NCBI GenBank assembly: GCA_963664635.1
Contig: OY761542.1
Location: forward strand, 4,650,001-4,714,000
DNA: 64,000 bases
Direction of reading: 5' to 3'
Origin: VXNE01 sp963664635
GTDB lineage: Bacteria > Pseudomonadota > Gammaproteobacteria > Pseudomonadales > Azotimanducaceae
Under the pieces are notes generated by a model. It was not told where the DNA came from and did not search any database. It worked only from the letters and a program-made list of their open reading frames with translations. Positions 34,338 through 42,840 of this stretch are shown one piece after another. A program made the position numbers and the translations under genes. Every line of letters starts with the position of its first letter. Within the stretch, counting starts at the first letter, position 1.

Positions 34338-34991
34338 TCAGCCGCGGAAACGCGCGTTGAGCCAACGCGCGATGTCCACCAGCTCCTGGTGGCACACCTG
34401 GTGCCCCATCCCGTACTCGCGCCACTCCACCTGGTAGTTGAGGGCCGCCAGCGCTTCCCGCGACGTCACCGCCCGGGCGATCGGGATCATGGGGTCCATC
34501 AGTCCATGCGCCATGAAGACCGGGATGTCGACGCTCTCGAAACTGACCCGGTCGAGCAGGTGCTCGTGATCGTGGACGTAGGTCGAGAGGGCCATGATCC
34601 CGGCGAATCGCGCCCGGCTCGACAGGCCCAGCTGCAGCGCCACCACGCCACCCTGGGAGAAACCCGCCAGCACGACCCGCTCCGACGCGGTGCCGCGGGC
34701 ATTCTCTTCGGCGACGATCTCCTCGATGGTCACCGCGGATGCCTCGATGTCCTGGGCGCCGGCGAGGGGCGCCCGCGGGTCGATGTCGTACCAGGCACGC
34801 ATCTCCGCGCCGCCGTTGATCGTGACCGGCCGCACCGGCGCGTGCGGGAACACGAACCGCAGGGGTACGTCCAGGTCCAGTTCGTCGACGACGGGCTCGA
34901 AGTCGTGTCCGTCGGCGCCGAGGCCGTGCAGCCAGATCACGGTACCGGCCGGAGTTCCGCCGGGATCGATTTCGATGCGTTCGAGGGCCAT
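34338..34991 (-). CDS. Carboxylesterase/phospholipase family alpha/beta hydrolase
   Basis: 217 residues, the compact EstB/acyl-protein thioesterase-like family. TVIWLHGLGADGHDF (oxyanion HG), nucleophile GFSQGG, Asp in MAHGLMDPMIP and the final GHQVCHQEL histidine. It probably hydrolyses short acyl esters. ATG 34991 begins seven bases after a TATTCT -10 on this strand, so a leaderless message is plausible. First gene of the long minus-strand run. Confidence 0.9.
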   Translation of the reverse strand: MALERIEIDPGGTPAGTVIWLHGLGADGHDFEPVVDELDLDVPLRFVFPHAPVRPVTINGGAEMRAWYDIDPRAPLAGAQDIEASAVTIEEIVAEENARGTASERVVLAGFSQGGVVALQLGLSSRARFAGIMALSTYVHDHEHLLDRVSFESVDIPVFMAHGLMDPMIPIARAVTSREALAALNYQVEWREYGMGHQVCHQELVDIARWLNARFRG

Positions 34992-34996
34992 CCGGC

Positions 34997-35003
34997 TAGA
35001 ATA
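34997..35003. promoter_or_regulatory. Divergent -10 region between esterase and ABC exporter
   Basis: TAGAATA reads TAGAAT forward (67 bases before the exporter ATG at 35069) and TATTCT in reverse, with six bases between it and the esterase ATG. The same extended string GGCTAGAAT precedes the gene at 49734. Confidence 0.45.
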
Positions 35004-35068
35004 CAACGACCTCGGGACGCGTGCGGCTTCCACGGGCAAGCTCGCGCCGTCCCCACAGGGCCAATGTC

Positions 35069-36913
35069 ATGGACCGATCCCCGACGCCGCAGCACGCAAC
35101 CGACCGCGGACACGCGAGCGCCGCCGAGGGCGTCCCGCCGGACCGCGAGGCGAGCCGCAACGTCGCGAGTCTGCGGCCGGCGCTCGGGTTCATCCGGCCC
35201 TACCTCCCGCAGGCCGCCGCGGCGAGCGCCGCCCTGGTCGTCACGGCATCGGTGACGCTGTCCGTCGGGCAGGGCGTCCGGCTACTCATCGACGAGGGCT
35301 TCGCCGGCGGCAACCCGGACCTCTTGAGGTCGAGCATCGGCGTGTTCGCGGCGCTGATCCTGCTGCTCGCGGCCGGCACGTTCGTGCGGTTCTACTTCGT
35401 CTCCTGGGTGGGCGAGCGGGTGAGCGCGGACATCCGGCTCGCCGTCTACGCGCGCCTCGTGCGCATGCATCCCGCATTCTTCGAAGAGAACCAGCCGACC
35501 GAGATACAGTCGCGGATCACGACGGACACCACGCTGCTGCAGACGGTGATCGGCTCTTCGGTGTCCATCGCCCTGCGCAACGTGTTCATGTTCTTCGGCG
35601 GCCTCGCGCTCCTGTTCGTCACCAACCCCCGCCTGGCGACGATCGTGATCGTGAGCGCGCCCATCGTCATCTCCCCGATCGTGCTGTTCGGTCGGCGCGT
35701 GCGCCGCCTCTCGCGCTCCAGCCAGGACACCCTGGCCGACGTCGGGAGCCATGCGGGGGAGTCCCTGCGCCACATCAAGATCGTGCAGGCCTTCAACCAC
35801 GAGGCCCGCGACCTGGACGCCTTCGCCCATCGCGTCGACATCGCCTTCGCCGTCGCGGTCCGGCGCATCCGGCAGCGGGCGTGGCTCGTCGCGACGGTCA
35901 TGGTGCTCACCCTCGCCGCGATCGCCGTCATGCTCTGGGTAGGCGGGCAGGACGTACTCGTAGGCAGGACCACGGCGGGAGAACTGGCCGCCTTTATCTT
36001 CTACGCGTTCATCGTGGCCGGGGCCGTCGGCGCCGTCAGCGAAGTGTGGGCCGAACTGCAACGGGCCGCGGGCGCAACCGAGCGGCTCATGGAACTGCTC
36101 AACGCAACGCCCGCCCTGCCGGAACCGGCCCAACCGGCGCAACCTGACCAGCCCGGCGCCGTGCGCTTCGAGCGCGTCTGCTTCCACTACCCGACGCGGC
36201 CCGACGCCGCGGTACTCACGGACATCGACCTCGCGGTGACGCCCGGAGAGACGGTCGCCCTGGTCGGCCCGTCGGGCGCGGGCAAGAGCACGCTACTGGA
36301 CCTCGTGCAGCGCTTTTACGACCCGACCGGCGGTACCGTCGCGGTCGCCGGCATCGACGCCCGCCGCCTGACCCTCGAAACGCTGCGCCGCGAGATCGCT
36401 TTCGTGCCGCAGAACCCGGTGCTGTTCGCGGGCACGGCACGGGACAATGTCCGTTACGGCGCCCCGGACGCGGACGACGCGAGCGTCGAGGCAGCGCTGC
36501 GGGCCGCGCATGCGATGGAGTTCGTCGAGGCGCTCGAGGACGGTCTCGACACCGCGGTCGGCGAAGACGGCCAGGGCCTGTCGGGCGGGCAGCGCCAGCG
36601 CCTCGCCATCGCCCGGGCGCTCCTCCCCGGCCCGCGGGTCCTGCTGATGGACGAAGCGACCAGCGCGCTCGACGCCCACAGCGAGCAGGCGATCCGCCGG
36701 ACCATCTCAGAACTCAAGGGACGCTGCACCATCCTCATCGTCGCCCACCGGCTCTCCACGGTCGCGCACGCCGATCGCATCGTGGTGCTCGCCGAAGGGC
36801 GCATCGTGGCGGAGGGCACCCACGCCGCCCTGCTCCGCGAGAACGGCCTGTACCGGGATTTCGCCGAGATCCAGCTCGTCGACAACGACGGCGAGAGCGC
36901 CGCCGCCGGGTAG
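35069..36913 (+). CDS. ABC exporter, fused membrane and ATPase domains (MsbA/LmrA type)
   Basis: 614 residues. Six transmembrane helices in the first 330 residues (VVTASVTLSVGQGVRLLIDE onward), with the HPAFFEENQPTEIQSR coupling region; then an ATPase domain with Walker A GPSGAGKSTLLDLV, LSGGQRQRLAIARALL and VLLMDEATSALDAHSE. A homodimer that exports lipids, lipid A precursors or drugs. ATG 35069 was chosen over an upstream in-frame start because the family starts there. Divergent from the esterase. Confidence 0.92.
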   Translation: MDRSPTPQHATDRGHASAAEGVPPDREASRNVASLRPALGFIRPYLPQAAAASAALVVTASVTLSVGQGVRLLIDEGFAGGNPDLLRSSIGVFAALILLLAAGTFVRFYFVSWVGERVSADIRLAVYARLVRMHPAFFEENQPTEIQSRITTDTTLLQTVIGSSVSIALRNVFMFFGGLALLFVTNPRLATIVIVSAPIVISPIVLFGRRVRRLSRSSQDTLADVGSHAGESLRHIKIVQAFNHEARDLDAFAHRVDIAFAVAVRRIRQRAWLVATVMVLTLAAIAVMLWVGGQDVLVGRTTAGELAAFIFYAFIVAGAVGAVSEVWAELQRAAGATERLMELLNATPALPEPAQPAQPDQPGAVRFERVCFHYPTRPDAAVLTDIDLAVTPGETVALVGPSGAGKSTLLDLVQRFYDPTGGTVAVAGIDARRLTLETLRREIAFVPQNPVLFAGTARDNVRYGAPDADDASVEAALRAAHAMEFVEALEDGLDTAVGEDGQGLSGGQRQRLAIARALLPGPRVLLMDEATSALDAHSEQAIRRTISELKGRCTILIVAHRLSTVAHADRIVVLAEGRIVAEGTHAALLRENGLYRDFAEIQLVDNDGESAAAG

Positions 36914-37086
36914 CGGGCCGGGGGAAACACCATGTCCGGCGTCGTCCGGACACGTTGCGGGTGGTGTTGGGGGTGGTGGCCGTGCGCCGGGGAACGCAAG
37001 GAGCGAGCCTTTCCCGTAGTATCCGGCCACCGACCTCCCGGCGAGGTCGCGTCACCGCAACCACACAACGATACGGGAGTCGAGAC

Positions 37087-37449
37087 ATGCACCGCACTCT
37101 GCGCACGATGGCCTTCGCCGCGACCGCCACCATGGGCATCGCGGCCCACGCCGAGGTCGCCGGTAGCTGGGCGTTGACGAGCGAGGGACGCCAGGGTACG
37201 AACCACAGCGTCCTGACCATCGAGCGGGCGGATGAGGGTTACCAAGGGTCCATCGCCGGACAACGCGGCAAGCGGCAACTGCCTTCCATCGCCGTGGACG
37301 GCGACACGTTCTCGTTCGAGGTGACGATGCGCGTGCCGATAGGAGAGATCGACCTCACCTACACCGGCACCGTCGACGGAGACACCGTATCCGGCACCAT
37401 CGCGACCCCGATGGGGGAGCGGCCGTTCTCCGGGACGCGGAAGGAGTAG
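37087..37449 (+). CDS. Small secreted beta-rich protein
   Basis: 120 residues. Signal peptide with an Ala-rich core and cleavage after AAHA, then a repeated strand pattern (VAGSWALTSEGRQG, SFEVTMRVPIGEIDLTYTG, TVDGDTVSGTIATPMGERPF) seen in small periplasmic proteins annotated as hypothetical. No cysteines or catalytic motif. ATG 37087 has GGGAG upstream. Function unknown. Confidence 0.75.
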   Translation: MHRTLRTMAFAATATMGIAAHAEVAGSWALTSEGRQGTNHSVLTIERADEGYQGSIAGQRGKRQLPSIAVDGDTFSFEVTMRVPIGEIDLTYTGTVDGDTVSGTIATPMGERPFSGTRKE

Positions 37450-37471
37450 GGCGGGCGCGCCGCCCGGCCGG

Positions 37472-38086
37472 TCAGCGTCGCCCAGGCAGCCCGTCCCGGC
37501 GGGGTCGGCCGGACTGCCTCAGCACGGGCAGTACGAAACGCAGGATCGACCTCGGCGCAGCGCAGAACGGATGGCGGACATCGGCCGCCGAACAGCCTGA
37601 GAGCACCGCCTCGAGGGCCTGCGCCTCGCGATGGTCCACGGTCAGCCCGTACGCCCTGCGTACCCCGACCACACGCCCCGCGAACCAACACCGGTTCGAG
37701 TCCGGCAGCCAGTCTGCGGCGTCCCGCGCCGCCTTCGACCGATTGACCGTTGGAGCCGCCACCGTCAGGTTGAGGAGATCCCGCGCGAACCTCCGCCGCG
37801 TGTCCCGGTCCGCGGCGCACAGGCCGCTGTCATGGGCCTCCGAGAGCGCGATCATGTGCTCGATCTCGGTTTCGCGCGTCGACGCGAAGGCAGTACAGCT
37901 ATACGGGCCGTAAACGTCACCGAGTTCGCGGACGATCGCCCCCTCGACGGTCCGCGGATACCGATAGTCCGTCCGATCATAGGGCGCGCACCGCTCCTCC
38001 GGCGCGACCACCAGACCCCGCCAACGGTCCTCCGCCACCCCCACCAGTGCCCAGCAGACCATCGCCCCCGCGAAAGCACGCCGCAT
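37472..38086 (-). CDS. Secreted HNH-type endonuclease (GmrSD C-terminal/DUF1524-like)
   Basis: 204 residues. A short signal peptide (FAGAMVCWALVGVA) precedes YDRTDYRYPRTVEGAIVREL, then the HNH core: TEIEHMIALSEAHDSGLC with the EH motif, ARDLLNLTVAAPTVNRSK (NL...N..K) and DWLPDSNRCWFAGRVVGVRR. This is the DUF1524/HNH fold found in secreted nucleases that degrade extracellular DNA. ATG 38086. Convergent with the upstream small protein, divergent from the P450. Confidence 0.82.
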   Translation of the reverse strand: MRRAFAGAMVCWALVGVAEDRWRGLVVAPEERCAPYDRTDYRYPRTVEGAIVRELGDVYGPYSCTAFASTRETEIEHMIALSEAHDSGLCAADRDTRRRFARDLLNLTVAAPTVNRSKAARDAADWLPDSNRCWFAGRVVGVRRAYGLTVDHREAQALEAVLSGCSAADVRHPFCAAPRSILRFVLPVLRQSGRPRRDGLPGRR

Positions 38087-38202
38087 GCCGCCGTCGTTGT
38101 CAGCCCTTCACCTCACCCAGCGTGCGACATTCGCCACGGCGCGTGCAAGCCCGCTCGCAACTTCCCGGTACACTTCGGGCGTCGTCTCGAAACCAACCCA
38201 TC

Positions 38203-39426
38203 ATGCGTTCAGCGACGAACCTGCTCAGCGACGCTGCCGTCGCGGACCCGTACGGCTACCTCGCCGGACTTCGCGAAGCCGCACCGCTCCATCGCGACGA
38301 AGCCCTCGGCGCCTGGCTGGTCCTCCGTTACGACGACGTCCGGGCGGCCTTCCGGGACCAGCGGCTGTCTTCCGACCGGGTCACCGGATACTTCGAACGG
38401 CGCGAGGCGGTCGGGACGATGGGCGAGGTGCGTACCACCGCCGACATCCTGACCCGTTGGATCGTCTTCGCGGATCCGCCGCGCCACACCCGACTGCGCA
38501 AGCTCGCGGACTACGCCTTTCGTCCCGCCGCGGTGGAGCGCATGCGCGGCTGGATCACGGCGCTGGTGGACGAACTGGTCGACGAGGTGGGCGACGACGG
38601 GGAGATCGACTTCGTCGAACGCTTCGCACGGCCGCTACCGGTCCGCGTGATCTGCAATCTCTTCGGCGTACCGGCGGAAAACCGTGCCGACCTCACGCGC
38701 TGGTCCGACGACATGCTGACGGTGCTGTTCGGCGCGATGCACCTGAGCGACCGGCACGCCCGCGCCGAGCGCAGCTTGCGCGAGTTCTCCGAGTTCCTGC
38801 ACACGGTCATCGCCGAGCGCCGGGCAGACCCGCGCGACGACCTCGTGAGCGATCTCATCGCGGCCCGGGAACGTGGCGACGTGCTCGACGAGGAGGAGAT
38901 CGTCGCTACCTGCATCCTGCTGCTGTTCGCCGGGCACGAGACGACCCGGAACCTCCTCGCGAACGGGCTGAAGGCGATCCTCGAGACTCCGCGCGCGCGG
39001 TCCGCGATCGCGGCGGACCCGGCGGCGATGCCGGCCGCCGTCGAGGAAATCCTGCGTTTCGACGGTCCGATGAAGGGCATGTGGCGTCAGGCCAACGAAT
39101 CGATCGAGTACGACGGGGCACGCATCGAACCCGGCGAGCGCGTGTTGCTGATGCAGGCGTCCGCCAACCGCGACCCCCGCCGGTTCGACGATCCGGACGC
39201 GTTCGACATCACGCGGCCGTCCAACCGGCATGTGGGGTTCGGCTACTCGATCCACTACTGCCTCGGGGCGAACATCGCGCGGCTCGAAGGCGCACTGGGA
39301 CTCGAGGCATTTCTGCGGCGGTTCCCGGATGCGAGCCTCGCCACGGACCGTTTCGATTGGGACCGCGTCGTGCTCAGCCGCTCGCTGACGGGTTTGCCGA
39401 TTCGGCTGGGAGCGCCGGCGGCATAG
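38203..39426 (+). CDS. Cytochrome P450
   Basis: 407 residues, soluble bacterial P450. The I helix has AGHETTRN, the K helix EEILRFDGP, and the heme loop FGYSIHYCLGANIARLE with Cys353. The usual glycine two residues after FG (FGxGxHxCxG) is serine here, an uncommon change. Monooxygenase substrate unknown; no ferredoxin gene lies nearby. ATG 38203 was chosen at the point where family similarity begins; an upstream open frame is not coding. Confidence 0.9.
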   Translation: MRSATNLLSDAAVADPYGYLAGLREAAPLHRDEALGAWLVLRYDDVRAAFRDQRLSSDRVTGYFERREAVGTMGEVRTTADILTRWIVFADPPRHTRLRKLADYAFRPAAVERMRGWITALVDELVDEVGDDGEIDFVERFARPLPVRVICNLFGVPAENRADLTRWSDDMLTVLFGAMHLSDRHARAERSLREFSEFLHTVIAERRADPRDDLVSDLIAARERGDVLDEEEIVATCILLLFAGHETTRNLLANGLKAILETPRARSAIAADPAAMPAAVEEILRFDGPMKGMWRQANESIEYDGARIEPGERVLLMQASANRDPRRFDDPDAFDITRPSNRHVGFGYSIHYCLGANIARLEGALGLEAFLRRFPDASLATDRFDWDRVVLSRSLTGLPIRLGAPAA

Positions 39427-39457
39427 CGCCCGCGACGGGCCCGGGGCCGGCCGAGCG

Positions 39458-40221
39458 CTACCCGGCGCGCGCCCGCACGAACGCCACCTGCTTGCGCGGC
39501 ATCTCGTCCGCGCCTTCGCGGACCCAGAGGCAGACCCCAGAGGAAGTGCCAGCCGTTCTCCATGCGGTGGAGTTCCGCGTTCGGGATCCGCGCCGCCGCA
39601 CGCTCGCCGTTTCTTCATCATCAGGCCGCTCCGCGTCACCGCGCGGAGGAAGTCCATCCGCTCCGGGGACGCCACGAGCGTCGCCGCGACGCGCGCCCGC
39701 TCCGCCTTGTCGAAGGTGCTCTCTGTCCGCAGCAGGCCTTCGATGGCGGTCTTCGGGAAGCGCTCGAACATCCACAGGGACAGCCGCGTTACCTGATCGG
39801 ACGAGGACATCCGCACGAACCAACCGGGGAGATCCACGACCATGGTCTGCGCCACGGCACACGTCAGGAGCAGTCCCGATGTGCGGTCCGGGTGCCGCGC
39901 AGCGAACTCGATGGCGGTGGGACCGCCCCCGGAGACGCCGTGCGGCACGATCCGGTCGATGCCGAGCGCGTCGAGCAGCGCGGCCATCGCGTCCGCCTGC
40001 TCGGCGAACGTCCGTCCGGTCGAGAGCGGCCTGCGCAGGTAGCCCGGACGCGAGACTTTCAGGCTGCCGATGCCGGCGTCGGCGAACGCGTCGTCGCCTC
40101 CCTGGTCGTAGCCACCCGGCGTGCCGTGCAGGAGCAGGACGGCGGGGGCGGCGCCAGACACCAGGTATTCCACGGGCCCCCTGGCGGTCGCGGCGACCTG
40201 CGATGGGGTCGCCTGACTCAC
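39458..40221 (-). pseudogene. Alpha/beta hydrolase, deleted and frameshifted
   Basis: From GTG 40221 the first 205 codons are a normal hydrolase: AVLLLHGTPGGYDQG, nucleophile VSGGGPTAIEFA, up to SGLMMKK. At about 39606 the frame jumps and continues as ERAAARIPNAELHRMENGW plus HFLW, so an internal stretch of roughly 45 codons is missing. A second break follows: a 13-base tandem duplication (39523-39543) shifts the frame again before the natural end VREGADEMPRKQVAFVRA. The Asp/His part of the catalytic triad is lost or out of frame. Overlaps the upstream hydrolase by four bases (GTGA). Confidence 0.75.
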
Positions 40222-41081
40222 CGACCCCTCTCCAGATGGACCTGCAATAGCGGCGGGAACACTCCCGGCGCCTCGTCCGTGACGAAATGCCCCACCCCCG
40301 GGACCTCGACGAACTCGTAGTGCGCGTCGACGTACTTCCCGGTGCCTTCGACCGCGGGTCGTCCCACCGACTGATCCTCGTTCCCCCAGACGTAGAGCAC
40401 GGGCATGGTGACCGCCGGAACGTCTGGCGCCTGCAGTCCCGAGCGCCCGACCGCCCGATACCAGTTGACGGCGGCATCGAGCGCGTCCCGGTCACCGAGG
40501 GTCTCCAGATAGGCCTCCGCGTCGCGTCCCGGGACTCCGGCGCGCGCAAAGATGCCACGCAGCCGTGCCGCGTCGTCCGCCAGCAGTTCGTCCGTCGCCT
40601 CGGGGCGCAGGAAGGACCGGTGATGCCCCGAGCGGGACGGCTGCTCCGGGTCGCTGCGCATCGCGGCGGCGAAGGCCGCGGGATGCGGCCTCGAGATCAC
40701 CGAGAGCGTCCTTACCCGGTCCGGGTGCGTGGCGGCCGTCACCCAGGCGAGATGTCCGCCCCAGTCGTGACCCACGAGGTGAAAGCGTTCGCGACCGAGG
40801 GCATCCGCCAGCGCCAGGACATCGCCGACCAGCAGTTCGACCCGGTACGCGTCCACGCCGGCCGGACGCGCCCCCGGCGAGTATCCCCGCTGGTCCGGCG
40901 CGCAGGCTCGATAGCCTGCGTCCCCGATGGTCCGCAGCTCGGCGCGCCACGTGTGCCGGGTCTGCGGAAAGCCATGCAGGAGCAGCACGAGGTCGCCATC
41001 CTCCGGCCCCGACAGGTCGGCCGTGAAGGTCCACTCCCCCGTCACCACGGACCGCGTCCGCACGCCCGCCGTCCCGCCCAT
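40218..41081 (-). CDS. Epoxide hydrolase-like alpha/beta hydrolase
   Basis: 287 residues. LVLLLHGFPQTRHTW, the nucleophile elbow GHDWGGHLAW (Asp-nucleophile form, as in epoxide hydrolases and haloalkane dehalogenases), YVWGNEDQSV and the catalytic His in VPGVGHFVTDE. The DWGG elbow argues for an epoxide hydrolase/dehalogenase over a Ser esterase. ATG 41081. It forms a two-gene operon with the decayed hydrolase downstream. Confidence 0.87.
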   Translation of the reverse strand: MGGTAGVRTRSVVTGEWTFTADLSGPEDGDLVLLLHGFPQTRHTWRAELRTIGDAGYRACAPDQRGYSPGARPAGVDAYRVELLVGDVLALADALGRERFHLVGHDWGGHLAWVTAATHPDRVRTLSVISRPHPAAFAAAMRSDPEQPSRSGHHRSFLRPEATDELLADDAARLRGIFARAGVPGRDAEAYLETLGDRDALDAAVNWYRAVGRSGLQAPDVPAVTMPVLYVWGNEDQSVGRPAVEGTGKYVDAHYEFVEVPGVGHFVTDEAPGVFPPLLQVHLERGR

Positions 41082-41156
41082 GTTTCCCCCTGGCCTTTTC
41101 GTGCCCGCCCACCTCGTGCACCGTAGCAGCGTCGCGACGGCCTCGCAGCAACGCTG

Positions 41157-41447
41157 GTGTGCTGTCTCATGAATAACTTTGCGGTTTGCGGTAGCGCATT
41201 ATTGTCGCTGGCAAGCGCCCCAAAGCCGGTCCGGTGCCTCGCTGCCGCTCGGCATCGGCGCCGCCTTTGGCCCCAGCCACACCGACCTCGGATGGACCAA
41301 CCGTCGCCGGTCGCTCCGCTCCCGTCGCCGTTTGTTCCATCCGAGGCGCGTCCGACGAACAGTGGTAGGCCCCACGTGAGGAGGCGCAACGCCGCCAGCG
41401 GCGAAAAGGCGCAGCGCAAACGCGAAGGTATTTGTGAGACAGCACAC
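41157..41447. mobile_element. Fold-back MITE-like element
   Basis: A 291-base element with perfect 13-base terminal inverted repeats (GTGTGCTGTCTCA / TGAGACAGCACAC at 41157-41169 and 41435-41447). The next 14 bases also match imperfectly (about 10 of 14). Near the centre, CCTCGGATGGA (41286-41296) pairs with TCCATCCGAGG (41336-41346). The whole element could fold into one long imperfect hairpin. No transposase is encoded and no clear target duplication is visible. Confidence 0.7.
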
Positions 41448-41661
41448 TAGTGCCACGCCCGCCACCCCTTGCCGGTTGAACGGCTCGGGGATCGCATCGT
41501 CGTGTCCCGGACCGAAACCGTCGGCAAGGCCGCCCGCGGCCTGATCCGACACGCCGGCGGCGGAACGAACCTTCGGGTTCCGACCGCCGTCCGGCCCACT
41601 TCCCCTCCCTCGGATCCACGCCGCCGGGGATCCCACCGCGGATGGTCTATGATTCAGCACC
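41448..41661. other. Non-coding stretch after the MITE
   Basis: About 210 bases without a supported gene, promoter box or repeat. It leads into the DUF1640-like gene at 41662. Confidence 0.5.
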
Positions 41662-41955
41662 ATGAGCGAGGCCATCACTTTCGACACCCATCGCTTCGTC
41701 AAGCGCCTCACGGAGTGCGGCTTCACGGAACGGCAGGCGGAGACCCTCGCAGAGGAGCACGTCGCCCTCCTCAACGGCAACTTGGCCACCAAGGCCGACA
41801 TCGCCTTGGTCCAGGCCGACATCGCCTTGGTCCAGGCCGACATCGCGAACGTCAAGGCCCACATCGCGAACGTCAAGGCCGACCTGCTCAAGTGGATGAT
41901 CGGCGCACTCATCGCCCAGGGTGGCCTGATCGTTACGCTCGTCAAGCTCCTGTAA
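41662..41955 (+). CDS. DUF1640-like coiled-coil membrane protein
   Basis: 97 residues. FDTHRFVKRLTECGFTERQ then AETLAEEHVAL is the usual start of DUF1640/CCDC90-type proteins; a coiled coil follows and one C-terminal helix (WMIGALIAQGGLIVTLVKLL) anchors it. Residues 45-72 consist of four heptads (ADIALVQ x2, ADIANVK, AHIANVK) encoded by a 21-base tandem repeat at 41794-41877. These proteins are frequent near mobile and toxin-antitoxin genes; function unknown. Confidence 0.82.
   Translation: MSEAITFDTHRFVKRLTECGFTERQAETLAEEHVALLNGNLATKADIALVQADIALVQADIANVKAHIANVKADLLKWMIGALIAQGGLIVTLVKLL
41794..41877. repeat. 21-bp tandem repeat encoding heptads
   Basis: Four 21-base units starting GCCGACATCGCCTTGGTCCA; units 1 and 2 are identical, units 3 and 4 diverge in the second half. 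Each unit adds exactly one coiled-coil heptad, so copy changes would lengthen the rod without changing frame. Confidence 0.9.
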
Positions 41956-42005
41956 TCGCGCGCCACGCCCCGCCTCCCCGGCCCCCGGGCGCTCACGTCC
42001 GCGGC

Positions 42006-42125
42006 CAACTCGGGTCGATCACGCGACCGCGACCGCACCAAGGTGCGACGCCGGCAACACCAGGACGCAGAGGCCCTCGACACCGCGCGCGGGCCAGCCT
42101 TCGTAGGCCCCCACCAGAACCACGC
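42006..42125 (-). pseudogene. Truncated duplicate of the 3' end of the membrane protein gene at 42854
   Basis: The stretch is a diverged direct copy of 42841-43013: shared strings include CAACTC.GGTCGATCA, CGCCGGCA.CACCAGGACGCAG and CCAGCCTTCGTAGGCCCCC. It has an internal deletion of about 55 bases and ends after about 120 bases. The copy includes the stop-codon region of the 42854 gene but is not translatable. It sits on the other side of parDE from the intact gene. Confidence 0.7.
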
Positions 42126-42177
42126 GAAGAACTCGCTCCGTTTGCCGTCGCGAACGTGCCGGCCACGGCGCGTGCGC

Positions 42178-42525
42178 CTATTGCCTCAACAGCCGCTCCA
42201 GCATGTGGCGCACATGGTCCTGACCGCCGAAGAACACCGCCAGGACACGCACGGTCCGCTCCGCCTCCAGGACGTCGAACCAGTAGATCGCCCGTTCGAT
42301 CGTCACGTGGCGAAGGCCCGGTAGCATGTCCTCGTGGAGCATTCGTCGATGTGGGGCGACGCCCAGCCTGTCGGCGTTGCGGAGGATCGCTTCGACCCGT
42401 TGCAGGGCGCGGGACAGCGCCTCCGGCACGCTATCTCCGAAACCCACGTAGCTCTCTACCAGGTGATCGAAAATCAACTCCAGATCGTGCTCGGCATCCG
42501 TCGCGAACTCAATCCGGAAGGCCAT
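42178..42525 (-). CDS. parE: RelE/ParE-family toxin
   Basis: 115 residues. FRIEFATDAEHDLELIFDHL, then ALSRALQRVEAILRNADRLG, the ML..LPGLRHVTIERAIYWF strand pair and VRVLAVFFGGQDH are the ParE toxin core (gyrase or ribosome poison). ATG 42525 is preferred to the upstream extension. The antitoxin gene overlaps its start by 17 bases, antitoxin first, the normal parDE order. Confidence 0.9.
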   Translation of the reverse strand: MAFRIEFATDAEHDLELIFDHLVESYVGFGDSVPEALSRALQRVEAILRNADRLGVAPHRRMLHEDMLPGLRHVTIERAIYWFDVLEAERTVRVLAVFFGGQDHVRHMLERLLRQ

Positions 42526-42784
42526 GAGCCCGGCGCTTCCCTGCGGCCATTTCCCTGACGCGCTGTCCCATGGCGTCACCTTCGACAAAGTCTCCCTGCC
42601 GCCGTCCCGAAAGGAACAGCATCAGGGCTTCCTTCTCGGCGTTTTCCCGCTCCAACCGATGCCGCAACATCTCGATCCCCTGCTGCAGCACGGCACTCAC
42701 GCTCGCGTAGCGGCCGTCCTGGACGAGGGACTTTGCGAATGCATGCTGCCTGTCCGTTAGCGAAACCGACGACTTGACCGTCAC
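42509..42784 (-). CDS. parD: ParD-family antitoxin
   Basis: About 91 residues. KSSVSLTDRQHAFAKSLV is the ParD ribbon-helix-helix, then YASVSAVLQQGIEMLRHRLE and an acidic toxin-binding tail. GTG 42784 was chosen for GGGGA seven bases upstream; TTG 42805 and GTG 42799 are alternatives. It overlaps parE by 17 bases and should repress the operon. The module is bracketed by a direct repeat (42006-42125 and 42841-43013). Confidence 0.9.
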   Translation of the reverse strand: MTVKSSVSLTDRQHAFAKSLVQDGRYASVSAVLQQGIEMLRHRLERENAEKEALMLFLSGRRQGDFVEGDAMGQRVREMAAGKRRAHGLPD

Positions 42785-42840
42785 ACCCGCATTCCCCACG
42801 ACCAACTCGGCAGCAAGGTGCCACCAAGTAGTACCGACGT

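Noticed and set aside
36930..37010. TGTCCGG / CCGGACA hairpin as a terminator of the ABC exporter
   Set aside because: The stem is only seven bases, with no T tail, and is not distinguishable from background in this GC-rich DNA.
41157..41447. Intrinsic terminator for the hydrolase operon
   Set aside because: The inverted repeats are 265 bases apart with no T-run; a foldback element explains the structure better.
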